NCBI GenBank assembly: GCA_020226215.1
Contig: CM035227.1
Coordinates: forward strand, 8,239,343 to 8,303,342
Length of the DNA stretch: 64,000 bases
Source: Sindora glabra
Taxonomy: Eukaryota > Streptophyta > Magnoliopsida > Fabales > Fabaceae
Reading direction: 5' to 3'
In this document: positions 10,151-23,904 of the stretch, piece after piece
Layout: every line of letters starts with the position of its first letter
Numbering within the stretch: the first letter of the stretch is position 1
Translations under genes and position numbers: made by a program
The notes under the pieces: generated by a model
Told to the model about the DNA's origin: nothing
The model's database searches: none
Seen by the model: the letters and a program-made list of their open reading frames with translations, nothing else

Positions 10151-11039
10151 TCTCTTGCTCTAGAATTGGAATGAAAATGGAAAGGGTACTGGTAAGGGAT
10201 AAAGATTTTCATACCCATCCTCATTTTAAAATATTTTGCCCTTTTCTATTCCTATATTTGTATGGACAATATTTTCAATACTCATTTCTATCTAAGTCAA
10301 ATATCAAAATCCTATACTCATTTCCATTTCTCTACTTTATTTCAACAATTCATATTTACCTATAAACTATTATAATTTTTTATAAAAAATAAAGATATCC
10401 ATTTATTTTTATTATATTTATTTGATTATAATTTATTTATATTCTATATGTCATTATATTTATTGCATTTATTTATACTTTATTATAATAAAATAATAAT
10501 TATTTAAAAATTCTAATAATAATAATAATACAATAAAGAATAAAGAATTAATTTTAAATTTGTTCCATTATGATTATGAAATATTTTATACTATCAATAA
10601 GTGAGGATAATATACATCATTAAAAAAGTAATAATAATTAAAAAATTTTAATAATTTTTTATTAACATAATAATATATGAGTAGATGATAACGTAAAACT
10701 GATTTATACTAATAATAAATCACGTTTAAATCCTAAAGAATAGCATAAATTTTTTTATTAAAGTTTTTCTTAAATATTTTTTATATTTAAATCAAATGGT
10801 TATATACATAATTTTATTTTCATTATAATAAAATATATAAATATAAATAAATATATATTATTATATATTATATGATATGAGTATGAGAGGATTTGATATT
10901 ATAGTTCTTGTATCCATAACTGCATGATTGTATTTATAGTCAGATAAAATCCTAACAAAATTTTCTTTCTTCATATATATATATATATATATATATTCAT
11001 TTTCAAGATTCCATTGTTAATTTGACTAGATAAAAATTT
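10151..11039. repeat. Degenerate A+T-rich repeat with microsatellite
   Basis: A block near 10160-10350 alternates GGAATGAAAATGG-type and CATACCCATCC-type words and resembles the block at 45830-46490, suggesting two copies of one dispersed repeat. An (AT)n tract sits at about 10974-10996. The 64-residue forward ORF at 10171-10365 is a by-product of this repeat. Confidence 0.35.
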
Positions 11040-11700
11040 AAGGGCTTGTTCGATGCATCTGATAAGAAATATGATATTATAATAGTATAAGTAAATATTA
11101 TCATATTTTATCAAGAGTTTGAGTTTTACATAGGATAATATAATGTAATACAGTCAATATATTTTATACAATCAATACAAGATAAATTAATCCTCTCACT
11201 CTGAACTTATTATAACAGGATAGGATTAAAATAAAAATTTATTATTCTTAATTTAGCCTTAACTTATTTTTATATCACTTTACTTTTATGAATAATTATT
11301 GTTTGACATAAATTAGTCTTAAAAATATTAATATTTATTTTTTGATGTAAAATAGGTAAAATATAATAAATATATTAATTATTATTAATTAAAATGATTA
11401 TAAAGCATTAAAAAATTATAATTATTAAATACTATAAAATAATTGTGATAAAAACTGATTTAAAAATAAGATTAATTTCGTTTGAGTAAAATTTTTAATA
11501 ATATCATATCATATTATATATATATATATATATATTTGATAATAAAAGTATGATATTATAAATTTATATTATCAAAATTATACATGTTGTTATTCATCAA
11601 ATACATGATAGCATAATATCTCATATTTTGATTATTTCATACTATATTATTATATTTATTTATTTTAACTTATCATATTATATCATGTCCTCGAAACAGA
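11040..11700. mobile_element. Candidate MITE with weak inverted ends
   Basis: The left end reads GGGCTTGTTCGATGCATCTGATA, and the reverse complement of the right end reads TGTTTCGAGGACATGATA; these share TGTTCGA and a TGATA block. The interior is almost pure A+T with an (AT)n tract (about 11517-11534). No target duplication could be settled. The call is tentative. Confidence 0.3.
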
Positions 11701-11704
11701 GGAT

Positions 11705-12054
11705 ATTAATCAAATTGCAAAGTGCCAACCACCAAAACAATGTCACTTTGGCAGAAGATAAGTGGGGCTGACGGACACCTTTTGTGAAATGACGTCACAA
11801 ACTTGCAAAACACGGTCGACAGTTGATAACTTGTTAACCGTCCTTCTCTGATTAACAAAATGAAAAAGACATTGGTTGGAGACGCGTACATTTCGTGGTT
11901 CGTCCTCTTCCGGGCGAAACAAGCACAGTGGGTCTCCCACAAGATTTACTGTTACCTTTTTTCTGGGCCCATCTAAATATTCCACTTCCATGTTTAGCAG
12001 ATCGAGACAACTTAAAGAGAAAATTACATTGATGTTATAGGTTTTGTTTGCCAT
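11705..12054 (-). other. Isolated GC-richer block with two overlapping unrecognised ORFs
   Basis: About 350 bp of balanced composition stand out sharply from A+T-rich flanks. On the minus strand a 103-residue ORF (12054-11743) contains MEVEYLDGPRKKVTVNLVGD and then FRPEEDEPRNVRV. I do not recognise it. A 78-residue ORF overlaps it in another frame. The block also holds TGACGTCA (11790-11797), a perfect bZIP-type palindrome, and a GTTAACCGTCC word, so it could equally be an orphan promoter fragment or an old exon. Coding status is undecided. Confidence 0.35.
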
Positions 12055-13480
12055 TATAATTTTTTAAAAATTAATTTTATTTTATTTAAATAAAAATAAT
12101 TTTAATTTAATTATTTATAAATTTTTATTTAAAAATTTATTAAAAATAACAATTTTAATTAATAAATAAATTTTTTATTTAAAATATATTAAAAGATATA
12201 TGAGATCTAATTAAAAAATAAAATTTGATGATATTATGATAAATGTAATATTAAAAAAGGGTAAATTTTCATATAGTATGTATTGTAAGCCAAATAAAAT
12301 AAATTTTAGCTGGATCTTTACTAAATTTAATGAATTTTATATTAATATAAGTATAATTAAAATAAAAATTATAAATAAAATAAATAAAATAGTTTTTTAC
12401 GTACAGCTAAGCATCATTTTTTTAAGAAAATTATTTGAAAATAAAATAAAATCTTATTTTTAGTTATGCTAAATTAGGTGTAAGTGTTTGTTATGAAAAT
12501 TTTAATTATAATTTTATATATTTATTATTTTTAAATTAGTATTAATAATTATAATTTAATTTAATAAATATAATTATTGATTAATTATTTAATTAATATT
12601 AATAACAAATAATAATCATATAAGTATCATTTTGAGTAAATGCAATATTTAATCATTTATTTTTTAAATGTAGTCATTATTGCATCTCTCAAATTTTATA
12701 ACTAGCACTATTATTTTTATTTTTACTTTTATTATAATTATTAATCCCTTCTTTTACACCTAACACTAAAAAAAATAATGAAAATAAATGATATAATCAA
12801 AATTCAAGCATCTATTTAGCATTGTTAAAGTTAGATTTAACAATCGATTACAATATCTTTTATTTATTTTAACATTACAAATGAATAAAGAAATGAATAA
12901 TTATAATAAAAATTAAAATAATGGATTAATAGTACTAGTTATAAAATTTAAGAGATGTAATAGTCATTACATTTATAAATAAGGGACTATATATTGTGTT
13001 AACTCTATTTTGTTATTATATAATGAATGTTACATATCAATTGGTGAATTAAAGTTTTGTATAAAATATATTACATTATGATACTAAAAAAAGAAAGTGG
13101 TGTCATGATAAGGGATGATAATCCTTAATTTGGAGATTTAGATTCAATTCGTTGTAAATATAATTTTTAGAAATAAAGAGTTCTTTCTAGGTTCAACAAT
13201 TTATATTGGTTTGAAGTGATCTTATATAGATCAAAAGCATCAACAAGTTTTTTGCCATAATTGTCTTCCTGGCCATAGAAATTTATTAGTCATAAGTAAA
13301 TCCATAGCAAAAAAACTCACTTATGTCATGCTACCTTTTTTCTTCTAGTCATAAGTAAATCCATGACAAATATATATACATATATAACATTAAAAATTTT
13401 AATCTTATATCACGATTTTAACTGCAGCACATGTAATCATTTTTAGTAGTATAATTCTTTCCTAACTAAAAGATATTGCA
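12055..13480. other. A+T-rich intergenic spacer
   Basis: Very low-complexity DNA without a supportable gene. Around 13097-13160 a GTGGTGTCATGATAAGG word followed by GATTTAGATTCAATTC recalls decayed A and B boxes of a tRNA-derived SINE, but the match is weak. A TAGTCATAAGTAAATCCAT word is repeated at about 13288 and 13347. Confidence 0.4.
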
Positions 13481-14000
13481 ATAAAATTATACTTATACAT
13501 TGGTACATTTTAACACTATTTTGTTAAGTTTATTTTGAATTATAACTAATAAGTTATGTAGATATAGGATATTTGATTAACATAAAATCAAAGTTTATAT
13601 TGTTATTTATTCACATATAATGGCTATTTTTTTTAAATTTTAAAAAGGACAAAATGTCTTTGGCCTTGTATAAATGGATAATTCTTAAAAAATTATATGA
13701 AATCAATATAAAATTTTCTCAAAATGAATAACCAAGTGTAAAGTTATAACCTTTTGAAAATTTTAATTCAAAATATACATTTTGGGTAGGATACTAAGTT
13801 TATTTAATTTTTATTGTAAATATTTTAATGTGGAAGCCAAAAATTATTGTTAAAAAATATTTTATGAACATTTCACATTGATTTTTTTTATTAATAATCA
13901 ACGAGACACGTAAAAAATAAAAAAATTTAAAAATAAAAGACATCAATATTTTAGTAAAAAGATGATATTATTATAGTTTTTTACGTTAGTTTGTATATCC
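13480..14000 (+). repeat. Left arm of a long inverted repeat
   Basis: This stretch matches the reverse complement of about 17330-17955. Clear anchors are TATAAATGGATAATTCTTAA, CAAGTGTAAAGTTATAAC and TAGGATACTAAGTTTATT, each with a counterpart in the right arm in mirrored order. Identity by eye is roughly 70 percent, so the pair is old. Edges are approximate. Confidence 0.65.
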
Positions 14001-14099
14001 AACATCATAAAATATTTATAATAATGCTCGGTAAGACATCAATCGATAACCAACCAAAAATTGATTTATAATTCACTAAATATTAAGCCTCTATCAGTA

Positions 14100-16760
14100 A
14101 TTTTATAGTAATGATTTTAGGATGTTTCTATTTTAATTGATCAACAAATATTTCATTATTTAAATGCTTGATCTACAAGTTAAGATAAAACTTAGTTTTT
14201 TTATATCTTTTATCTTTAACTCTCTTTTTCAAATACTTTACTACTTTTGAAAGTTCTTTATAAGTTTCAATAATACAAACATATGCAATAATTACAATAA
14301 ATTCAAATTCAGATTTCTTGATTAAAGAAAAGAATTTTTATATACTTCTTTCAACAAATAATATAATTGTACCACATTAGTCCTAATTATTTGAATCCAT
14401 TCAAAGATCTTTATAATTGAATTGGATATATTTCTTAAAAATTCAACTTATATGTTTCAAGCATCTAAAATCCTTCAAGAATTTTTATATAATATTATTG
14501 TTGATTATCACATGTAAAGTAGGATATATTAAATCTATTAAGTGCATATCAAATTTTGATATATTGTTAGAAAATTATATCCACCATATATTTCTCATAT
14601 CCAATGACAACTATTGTAAAAAACCTTATGTTACAAATCAAACTTCAATTTTCTTATTTTCTTGACAATTAGCTTCACATTTTTATGGTATTTCATTAGC
14701 TTAACACCTTTTAGATAATTTTTTTTCTTTGCAAGTAAATTTAAATTTTATATTTTTATTTGAATTGTATCTTTTCTCTTTTCTTTTTGCCTAATAACCA
14801 TATATCATTATTTTATAAATTGAAGATCCTCACTAATCATTATTTTTTATAATTATGAGCACTATATTGTATATAAGAGTAAAAGTTATTGATAACTATT
14901 TTCCTTTTAGTTTTATCTTTCTGATTTGAGATATAATCAATTGAAATCTCTTTATTTTTATAAATTTCAAGTAGTTGAATTTTTTCCAAAAGTTTGTTAT
15001 TAATTATATCTTAAATTTTTTTTAAAAGTATTTAATTATTTAATAAGGCCATTTATTTGCTCCTTCTTTATTTTAATGTTATTTGTATTTGGAATCAATG
15101 TATATCATGCTTCAAGCATATACTAGGCTCATTATTGATAAACAAATTGTCTTACTTGGACTTCATTCTAAATAGGAGTATTTGCAATTGACATATAATA
15201 TTTATTTATTTTTTCATCAATAATGTAATTAATAATTTTGTTATACTATTTAATTAATCATTTTATGAACTTTTGGTTCATATTATCTTATATTAGGATC
15301 AAGATGATTGAATATAAGATTATTTCTACAATTGTATATTTTTTGTTCTTGATTTTAGGAATATAGTTTTACATATAAATTTATATTTTTTGTCACTTTT
15401 GAAAATCATTATGTGCATTATGGTTAAAAACATATATTAACATTCAAATTATTTTTAGCTCCTGAGTACAACTAATAATTTAAGATATTAAAAATATTAT
15501 AATTCAATCATTCTATATATGAACATAGTTTATGATATGTAATAATTATTTTAATTGACATATAATAATCAATGAAGACTTTAAATATAAATTCAGAAGC
15601 ATTATAATAATAATAATAATATATTATTTTAATTACATAATTAAGAAATTGTGCTCAAAGTCAAATTATTTAAGTAAGAAATCTCATAAAATCCTAGGTT
15701 ATGGATTAACAATAAATATATAAAAATTACTTTATTAAATAATTAACAAAAATCTTAAAATTTTCAAATAGTCTAGTCGATGTCATTTTATGTTCATTCT
15801 AAAAATACTAGAAATCTAGTCTCAACTTTAATTGTTAATGGCCTTATAATTAATTTGCCTCGAGAATAAGTAAAATATGAAATTTATTTAGATTAAGGAA
15901 TCTTTTGATTCTTCCATGAATAATCTTATTAATTTTCAATTATATTGATATGGGATGGCCTATCTGGTCATGCCAACTAGTAAAGCATTCTGGTTAGTAA
16001 ATTTTTAATCCATGTGTCTTTTATCTAGCATTGCATATTTATAATACATATTAAATGCAAATGATAGTAACTTTTCCAATATATTTTTCTTATTTAAGAT
16101 AACTACTATAATATAAAAATATTTAATATCTTATTGTCATAAAGTAGTACCTATTTCATCTTATATATTTAAAACTTAGTAAATTTCTCCAAGAGTTAAT
16201 TGATAACAACACATTTTTAATAACTATTTGCATTCTTCCTAGTAAAGTAGTACTAGCTTTTTCAGAGCATTCAATCAACTTTCTACTTCCATCTATTGTA
16301 TTGATATGATGATTAATTCTTTATTCAAAATACTCAAAGGAATATGTCATGTTGAAATGCATTATATTAAAAAGATCATAATTAAAGTATCATTATCATA
16401 AACAAAATTTAGTTGAATATTTTTCTTTTTCACCTTAAGGGACTTGATAAAATGCCATAAATTGTTTGGATGTACATATGTAACTAACAACCTTTCATAT
16501 ATATGTTCTGAACCTTTTCATCCTTATTATGTTAGCTTTTTTTCATTATTTTCATATACACTTTTTAAATCTTGTGGATTCTTATTATATGAGTTAACTT
16601 TTAAGTTCTTGTTTTATTGGCCTTTTTGTTTATATCCTTGAACTTTTGGTAGTGAAAAATAATATTATGTTTATTTGCACTATTCTTATAACCATCATGA
16701 TTATATAAATTAATTTAGTCTTTGTCACATATATATTTATAACCATGACCTCACTCACAT
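14100..16760 (-). pseudogene. Decayed copia gag-pol remnant between inverted repeats
   Basis: Reading the minus strand, 16490-16380 gives CTSKQFMAFYQVP, the tail that follows the copia zinc knuckle. About 16310-16175 gives one open stretch with ASTTLLGRMQIVIKNVLLS and SWRNLLSFKYIR. At about 15995-15955 comes FTSWHDQIGHPI, the GAG-pre-integrase motif. These are in the right order for a copia polyprotein different from the one at 5183-8256. Toward 14100 the sequence is too decayed to read as integrase or reverse transcriptase, and no LTRs in direct orientation were found. Forward ORFs here (14417-14665, 16444-16641) are shadows. Confidence 0.7.
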
Positions 16761-17329
16761 CTAAACTTTATTTTTATTATTTATATATTCATTTCAATGA
16801 ATACAATAATAGTGGGATAAAATTCATTATTTTTCTTCAAAAGCTTGATATTTTACATAACCATAAGAAGACATAAAGAAGTACCTACATGATGATAAAA
16901 GAAGGAAAGAAAAAAAATAGATCATGTAATTAATATAGAAAAGAAAATAATATTATTTGAAATTCTATTTCATCTACTTGCTTCATTATTGTCACTATAA
17001 ATTTTACTTGTCATGAAGATAGTGATGAAAGAAAACTATTATTTTTACAAAACTTTGCATCGATGTTTTATTTTATTATTCAATTATATCTCGATCCATT
17101 ATTTAATTCATATGATATCTTTGCTTCATAACTATTTGATAATTAGGTGGAGTACTTTGGCTGATTGTCCACTATCTTAACTTGCATAGGCCACCTTATA
17201 ATCCTCTTAACAAAATGATAATGATTGACCTTAAGTAGACAAACAAATCAAGGCAAAATTCTTAAAGTATAATGAAATAAGAGTGAATTCACTAAAAAAG
17301 AAAAAAATAGAAAAAAAGTGAGATAACAA

Positions 17330-17955
17330 TTAATAATCATTACTATAGAATAATTGATTAATTTTAGGTGTTTAACAGTTTATATGTTAGTTTTTTATTA
17401 ACATTTAATCTATATCTTATTGAGTATTATTGTATATTCAATGTTATGACGTTGGTTATATAATTAACTTAAAAAATAATTATCATATTAATTTTTTTAA
17501 AAAATTAACATATTTTCTTTTCAAAATATTTTTTATTTTTCATTTTAATTTTTAAAAACTAACATGAAATATTTGCCTCATTTTTTAACATTGGTTTTCA
17601 TCTCTCTTGCTAGAATAGTTATAATTAAAATTGAATAAACTCAATATCCTATTAAAAATATGTATTTTATGCTAAAAACTTTAAAAAGCTATAACTTCAC
17701 ACTTGGTTGTCTATTTGAGTAAATTTTCTATCAATTTCATTTAATTTTTTAAGATCCATCCATTTATAAAATGCCATATCTTTTCTTGGATTTTCAAAAA
17801 AAGTATATTTTTATAGGTTTTTTTTTTCAAATTTTCTCCATATCTAATCGTTGTTCAATTAACTTTGATCTCTATTGCAATATTTTATCAAATATATATA
17901 CAACTTCAAAAGTTATACAAATAATACACAAAATATTACATTCTTTTTAAAATAT
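17330..17955 (-). repeat. Right arm of a long inverted repeat
   Basis: Reverse complement of the 13480-14000 block. The anchors here are GTTATAGCTTTTTAAAG on the minus strand and CACACTTGGTTGTCTATTT on the plus strand. The outer edge stops close to where a gypsy LTR begins (about 17960), so it may be truncated. Confidence 0.65.
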
Positions 17956-17959
17956 AATA

Positions 17960-20415
17960 ATATGGAATTTATTTTATGAAAAGGATAACTAAGATAGCTA
18001 GTATGCTTTTATTTGAAATAGAACCTATACATAATTAAAACTTTTTTATGAACTATAATGAATGAATTATTGAGTAAAATGAAATTCTAATATATTAACA
18101 AGATTTGGAATGAAAATTTTGTGAGAAATAAGCAAGAAAGGTCTAATAGAGTAATATATAGTTTTAAGTTAAGTGAGTAGTGTGAAGGAGAATTAGGAAA
18201 CATTCCCAAAATTGCCCTAGGTCACTTTCTCCATTTTAAGCCTTGAATTAGCCTTCCCTTTTCATTTTTCACAAATTCACTTAAAACTTTCATTTCTCCT
18301 TCTTTCATCTTTTCATCTTCAAATTAAAGCTAAGAAGCACTAATTTTCCTCATAATTTTTTTATCTAATCTAAGTAAGCATATCATTCCTATTAGATCGA
18401 TCCTTTATCTTTTCAAAATTAATGAGGATTAGTGGTATTTTAGGTTTGAAAGGAGGAAATCAAACCCTAACCATAAATCTAGTACTTTTAATGTAATTAG
18501 GGTTAAAAGATATAAAAACTAATATCTTAGCATTTTCCTCTATATTAGATGAGTAGATATTCTAGCTCAAACTCCTTAATTTATGACAAAATTAATGCTT
18601 TTCCTTGTATGTCTTAACATTGGTTTGATTCTATTGGAATGATAATTTGTGGTGATTTGATTGAGTTTAATGTGAAAGGATGCTTGTATGAAGTATTAGG
18701 GAGATATATTAATGATTAAATGATAATTTGATGAGTAATAAAGGATTAGGGATGTTTAAAATGTCAAATGAATGATGAAAGATATTTTGAAAAATGCACA
18801 ATGTTCATCCACATAGTGCTTCATGAAGCATTTCATTGGAAAACAAAGTTATTGGAGGTCTTGACATATTTCATAAAGCATTTTTTGGGCTTCTTCCTTA
18901 CTTCTTGAACCTATAACTCCTTCACTTTACACTCATTTTTAACAAATAACATATTATTAGAATGGTAATCAAGTTTAATTTCTAATGAAATTGGTTTCAT
19001 TTTAAAATATTATATTTTGAGGTAGTACTAGAATAGTGGACAAATGTTAAAATTTTAGGATTTATGAAAATCTGGATTTCTAGAACTAACTTATAAAATA
19101 CATAATTCTATCAATTTTTTACTATTTTAAGCAAGTGACCAGTTTATAAAAAGCTAATTAAGTTTATTTCTATATGAAAAAGGTTTCTTAAATAATAAAT
19201 TCATAAATTTTGAATTAATCATAAAACCTCATTCAAAGGCAACATGATTATATAAAGGACTATAACTATTCTACATTGTATTATCATGATGTATAGTGGT
19301 TCAATATAGGTTAAATGGCCCCTTAATATCAAGTTAACATAGTTTAAGATATTTATGAAATAAAGATATGGAATGGTGATAATAAGATGGAAATTAAGAC
19401 ATTGTGTTACATGATATACTATGTGAAATGACTTATATTGTTGTTTATAAAGTAAATTGAATTATGTGATCATGCCAAAGGGCATACGATGCTTAAAACT
19501 TAAAAATATGATGTTATGAACTATTAAATCGTAAGTTGCCCAACATTACATATTTAATGGTAAATGTTATGTGGTCATGCATTACAGCATGGTGTTTATT
19601 AACTATTTGATGATTATGGCTTATGCCATAATATGGGAAATAAAAGTTTTGAGCTAATTGGGAAATGAGAAATGTGTTGGGAAAGATATTATGAATATCG
19701 AAAAAAAAAATTTTAGTAATGAGCTAATGAATAATGGGGTTGATTTTGGAGGCATAAGGATGTTATAAGTGGATGATTAGGAGTCATAAAGGGATTTACT
19801 TGCTTCCTTTACTAGTGGATATATGTGTCTTTATTATTGATTACTATATTTTATGATACAAATTTAGAATTAAATTGTTATTATTTATCTTGTACTATAA
19901 AATCTTGATGGAATGATAATAATTGAGCTCTTTGAGGCTATTTGGTAATGAATGTGACAATATGATTATGGATGAGCCTTTCTTGGTTACTTAGTATATA
20001 AGTTATTAATTGTGAATGTTTGGTTATGTTGGATTTCATTAGGAGGATGGCTTCACTAGTAAGATTAATTTATTATTATGTTATGATATCTACTCACTGA
20101 ACCTAGACTCACTCTTCTATATTTTACTTTGTAGATACATCGGACAAGCCCTCACCACCACTTCCTCAAAGCCAAGTTTGCTAGCATGCTTTCTAGTATG
20201 GCTTTGGAAGCACTGAATATTTGGATATGATAGTAGATTCAGGCTTTATTATGTATATTAACTATGGGTAGAGGAAACCTTAAGCTGGATGTATTTCCCT
20301 TTCTTTGTTTACATATTTTAATTAATTATCTAGAAAGGTGATAATAGAATAAATTAGCTAATGAAAATTAGGAAGTGGATTCCATAACAGTCATAACTAG
20401 TTTAGGATTACGACA
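17960..20415 (+). repeat. Long gypsy LTR, copy A
   Basis: About 2.45 kb, homologous to 25573-28135 throughout. Landmarks in order are a CT-rich leader near 18230-18310, a GGTCATGCATTACAGCATGG block near 19573, a CACTGAACC/CCTCCTCAAAG-type tail near 20095-20170, and the end GTTTAGGATTACGACA. LTRs of 2-2.5 kb ending near GTCGTGACA are typical of Tekay/Del-like plant chromoviruses. No internal domain adjoins it, so it is a solo or truncated LTR. Confidence 0.65.
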
Positions 20416-20829
20416 CAAAAAAAAAAAATCTTTTGAAATGCTTGTTTAAAAAAATTAAAACAATGAAAATGATAAAGATTTGAGAAATAATAGCAAGAAA
20501 ATCACCTTTTATGTTTGAACTAGTGACTTGAAATATTAAGGTCTTTATTTTGTGCTTGATGTTAATTGAAGGAATATCGATAACTTATAAATGTGTGGTA
20601 GAAAACAAAAGAAGATCTAGAGTTTTATAGAGAAAGCTAGACGAAGACAAAGATTAAGCTTAGAAATAAATAAAAGAGAAAGGAAGAGTGATAACAAAAG
20701 GAAAAAGATGTGCTTTATTTATGGCGCACAAATGTAACCATATTTGAGGTTCTTTTTAAGCTTTTGCAATACCTTTAGATTTTGGTTAATTATAAAATAG
20801 GTGTCTTAAATTTCTTATTTTTCTAACAA
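20416..20829. other. Unassigned sequence between two LTRs
   Basis: An A run, then purine-rich DNA (AAAGAGAAAGGAAGAG near 20670). No frame or repeat that I can name. Confidence 0.3.
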
Positions 20830-22620
20830 TCTTTAAAAGTCATACATTTTCATATTGTTTAAATTGTTATTGGATCTAGTATTTAAATAAATCACATTTC
20901 CTTCATCATAATTCCTATATCTAAATACACATTCTTTTAATATCGGATCTCATACATAAAGCACTTTTCACACTTTTTATTATTCTCGTATGCCTTCTTG
21001 ATATTAAATCTCATACATACGTTACATTTCATTAATTCATCATGACAATTCATTTTCAACACAGTAATGATAGCATCAAGTAATAGAAATATCATGCCTT
21101 TTATGTATGGCCATAATTGTTTACTTAATAGTAATTATATGGTTTATACATATATAAAATTTCAATTTTTAATTAAAGAATACATAATAATATCATTATG
21201 CCCTCATTGCATGGCCAGAAATATCTAGTTATCATTAATTATCTGAATCATATGAGTACTACAAATTAACATCACAAAATATTTTAATAGCATTGCCATG
21301 TCTTGAATGTATGGCCTCAAGGTTAATCTAATGACAATTTGTAAAATCTAAATATTCCCCACCACATAATTTATAAACAATTCCCTTAAGCCAATCATAA
21401 AGCTATTAAATAGGTATTAAAGCAATTCCATCCTTACAATTAAATACATATACACAAACATACAAATACCCTCATATATATTTATATAATCATGTAATTA
21501 TTCACCCATGTAAGAAAATATAAAACTAAATATTTTGGATGCTTTAGTAAGGCATACATTCACCTTTAGATGTCATTTTCTTCTCATGATCCTAAGATAT
21601 CCCAATTTGTTATCTTTACTATTCACTTATCCATCTACAAGAATAATCCATAAATAATTAAAATAATCATTTTCTTTTCATATAATCCTTTCTTTATGCA
21701 CCAAATATCTGATTCTAATAACCTAAATTATAAATTCTTTATTTTTTAAAAATTATTTTCAAAAAGTCTAACATTTACCTTTAGGTTAAGTTTTTTAGGT
21801 TAAGCTTCAAAACATATAAAATATTTGAGTTTTATGCTTTAGATGAGCTTATGTTATTTCAAAGAAGCTTCCCTTGATAAGGGTTGGACAACCTTATAAG
21901 TTGCTTATTCTACCACAATTCATAGCTTAACCATCATGCTAGTAAGTTGCAACTAAACTAAGGAGGCATGATTGATGTTCGATGATAGAACGATGATCCA
22001 AGAGAGAGAGATTGAGATAGGAGGAGATAGAAAAAGGAAAAAAAAGAGAAAACATTCAGAAAGAAAAAGTTGGGCAAGAAAATAAATGAGGCATGTGAGG
22101 GTTTTTACAAGGTATTTTTGGTGTATCACAACTTAAGATTAATTCAATCCTAGCCATCTATTTAGAGTAAGTAAAGAAGGGAAAAGTCAAGAATAATCAA
22201 ATATGGAAATTAATCTTAACCATATATTTTCTTGGGAATTTTATTCTTTAGCAAAATCACAATCATCCAGCCCAAAATTTCACCATTTTCATTTCTTTTC
22301 TCTTTTTTAATAATTCTATAATAATTCAATAAATTTTTAAATATTCCAAATTTTGTAAAAGAGATGTTGAAATCATTCAAGAAAACTTTAGATGAAACAT
22401 TGGCTAAATAAATAAAATTATAATATCATTTGATAAAAATTAAATACTTGAGTTTTACCATAAGGGAAAATAAGTGATTGTTGCATAGTTAGAAATATAA
22501 ATAATTATTTTATTTTAAAAAATTTACTAAAATAGAATAATTTAAATACATATTAATTTTAAGCAAGTACTTTAGAACTTTTAAATTTAAACAAATTGTT
22601 AAAATAACTCAAGTGTTACA
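20830..22620 (-). repeat. Long gypsy LTR in minus orientation, copy G
   Basis: Reverse-complemented, it begins TGTAACACTTGAGTTATTTT at 22620 and aligns with the 3' LTR starting at 61531 (TGTAACATTTGAATTTATTT) through the TTATTTAGCCAATGTTT block and the pyrimidine-rich leader near 22010-22070. The distal (lower-coordinate) edge is not clear, so the 3' part may be missing. Confidence 0.6.
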
Positions 22621-23790
22621 ATTAGTAAATATTTATTAAGCTTACAAACGTATCCATTGATGAGGAATCCATGTTTATATCCATTGCAAAAGTTCCATTA
22701 CTAAATATAGATTTTCTTATAGTATTATTCTCTTCTTCATCTATTTTTCTTCTTATCTAGCAAAAGAGTACTAATCTTCATCATTTTATATTTACTCTTT
22801 AGTCAAATTAAAGTAAGGCCTCATAAATTTTGATTTTTGAAGAATTTTTTTCCTCATTTCCTCTTAGGATTTAAGAAAGTAAAAGTTTTAGCTTAGGAAG
22901 GATTTTGAAGCTTTAACTTCAAATTTTTTATTTTTATAGGATTAAGAGTAAGTAAACCATAATCTTTTTACACTTAGTACCTCCTCTATACAAAGTGAGC
23001 AAACATTCTTGCTAAACTTCAATGATTTGAATAAGTTTAGTTGATTAAACATAGGTTTTTCTATATTTTTATAATTCTTGGAGAAATAATATGATTGGAT
23101 GTTTTTAGTATGAATTTCTTGTTAAATTTAATGTAAACAATGATATAAATGCAAGATATGGTGGTTAGATTATGTATTGTGGCTTTTGGAATAAGATCTT
23201 AACAAAATATTCTTATATGAATAATGTTTTCAAAAGAAAAACTTGGAGATTTTAAGTTATAATTGATTATATTCCAGAAATGTATTTTTTAGGCAAGCAT
23301 AATTTATTATGTTCATACAAAGTTACTCTTTAAATTTGCATAATTAATTATATGCCCTAAAACCCTATTCTGTGGATCATTATAATTGATTATATAATTA
23401 ATTATACCTTGTAAAAGTTTACACATTATGTTCTACAAGGGTTAAAAACACATTAATTATTTTAAAATGTTAAGATTAGTTACTATACATTAAATGATGT
23501 TGAATAAACGATATGAGGCTGTACAAAAAAGCATGGAAATATTGTGATATTTGATATTGAGTTGTGTTATTATTCATAGAAATTAAGATAAAAGTAGATT
23601 GATGATACTTGTGACTTGAAATCCAGATTTGGTATATGTCTGTGAAGGATAAGGATGATTTAAAAGGATAAAGATGAGCTTATGAAGAATAAGAATATAT
23701 ACGAGTTATAAGGAGATTTGTTTGCCTTCCAGTTTATTTGCTTTTATGACAAGTTTGAATAGTTATTCTTTAATTAAATAAATTATGAAA
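22621..23790 (+). repeat. Long gypsy LTR, copy F, 5' part
   Basis: It resembles the first half of copies A and B (pyrimidine-rich leader near 22725, then a run comparable to A up to about 19850). It is cut off by the Athila-like element at 23791, and its 3' end reappears at about 33120-33373. Its own start is obscured by copy G. Confidence 0.45.
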
Positions 23791-23890
23791 TGTTAATGTA
23801 TAAGATTTTGTTTAACTTATTTCCTCTAATTTTATGCCTCTTAGTATGTTACATATACTTAATTCTATAGAATGGTTTTGTCTAGTGTAG
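23791..23890 (+). repeat. Truncated 5' LTR of the Athila-like element
   Basis: TGTTAATGTATAAGATTTTG and the following ATGCCTCTTAGTATGTTACA match the first 90 bases of the LTR at 30758. The remaining 1.4 kb of this LTR and the primer site are absent; gag-like sequence follows at once. Confidence 0.65.
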
Positions 23891-23904
23891 TCTAGTGCAA
23901 TGTA

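Noticed and set aside
12236..12463. 75-residue forward ORF
   Set aside because: Almost all Ile, Lys, Asn and Phe in extreme A+T DNA.
13097..13250. tRNA-derived SINE
   Set aside because: Only loose A-box and B-box-like words; no poly-A or poly-T end and no target duplication.
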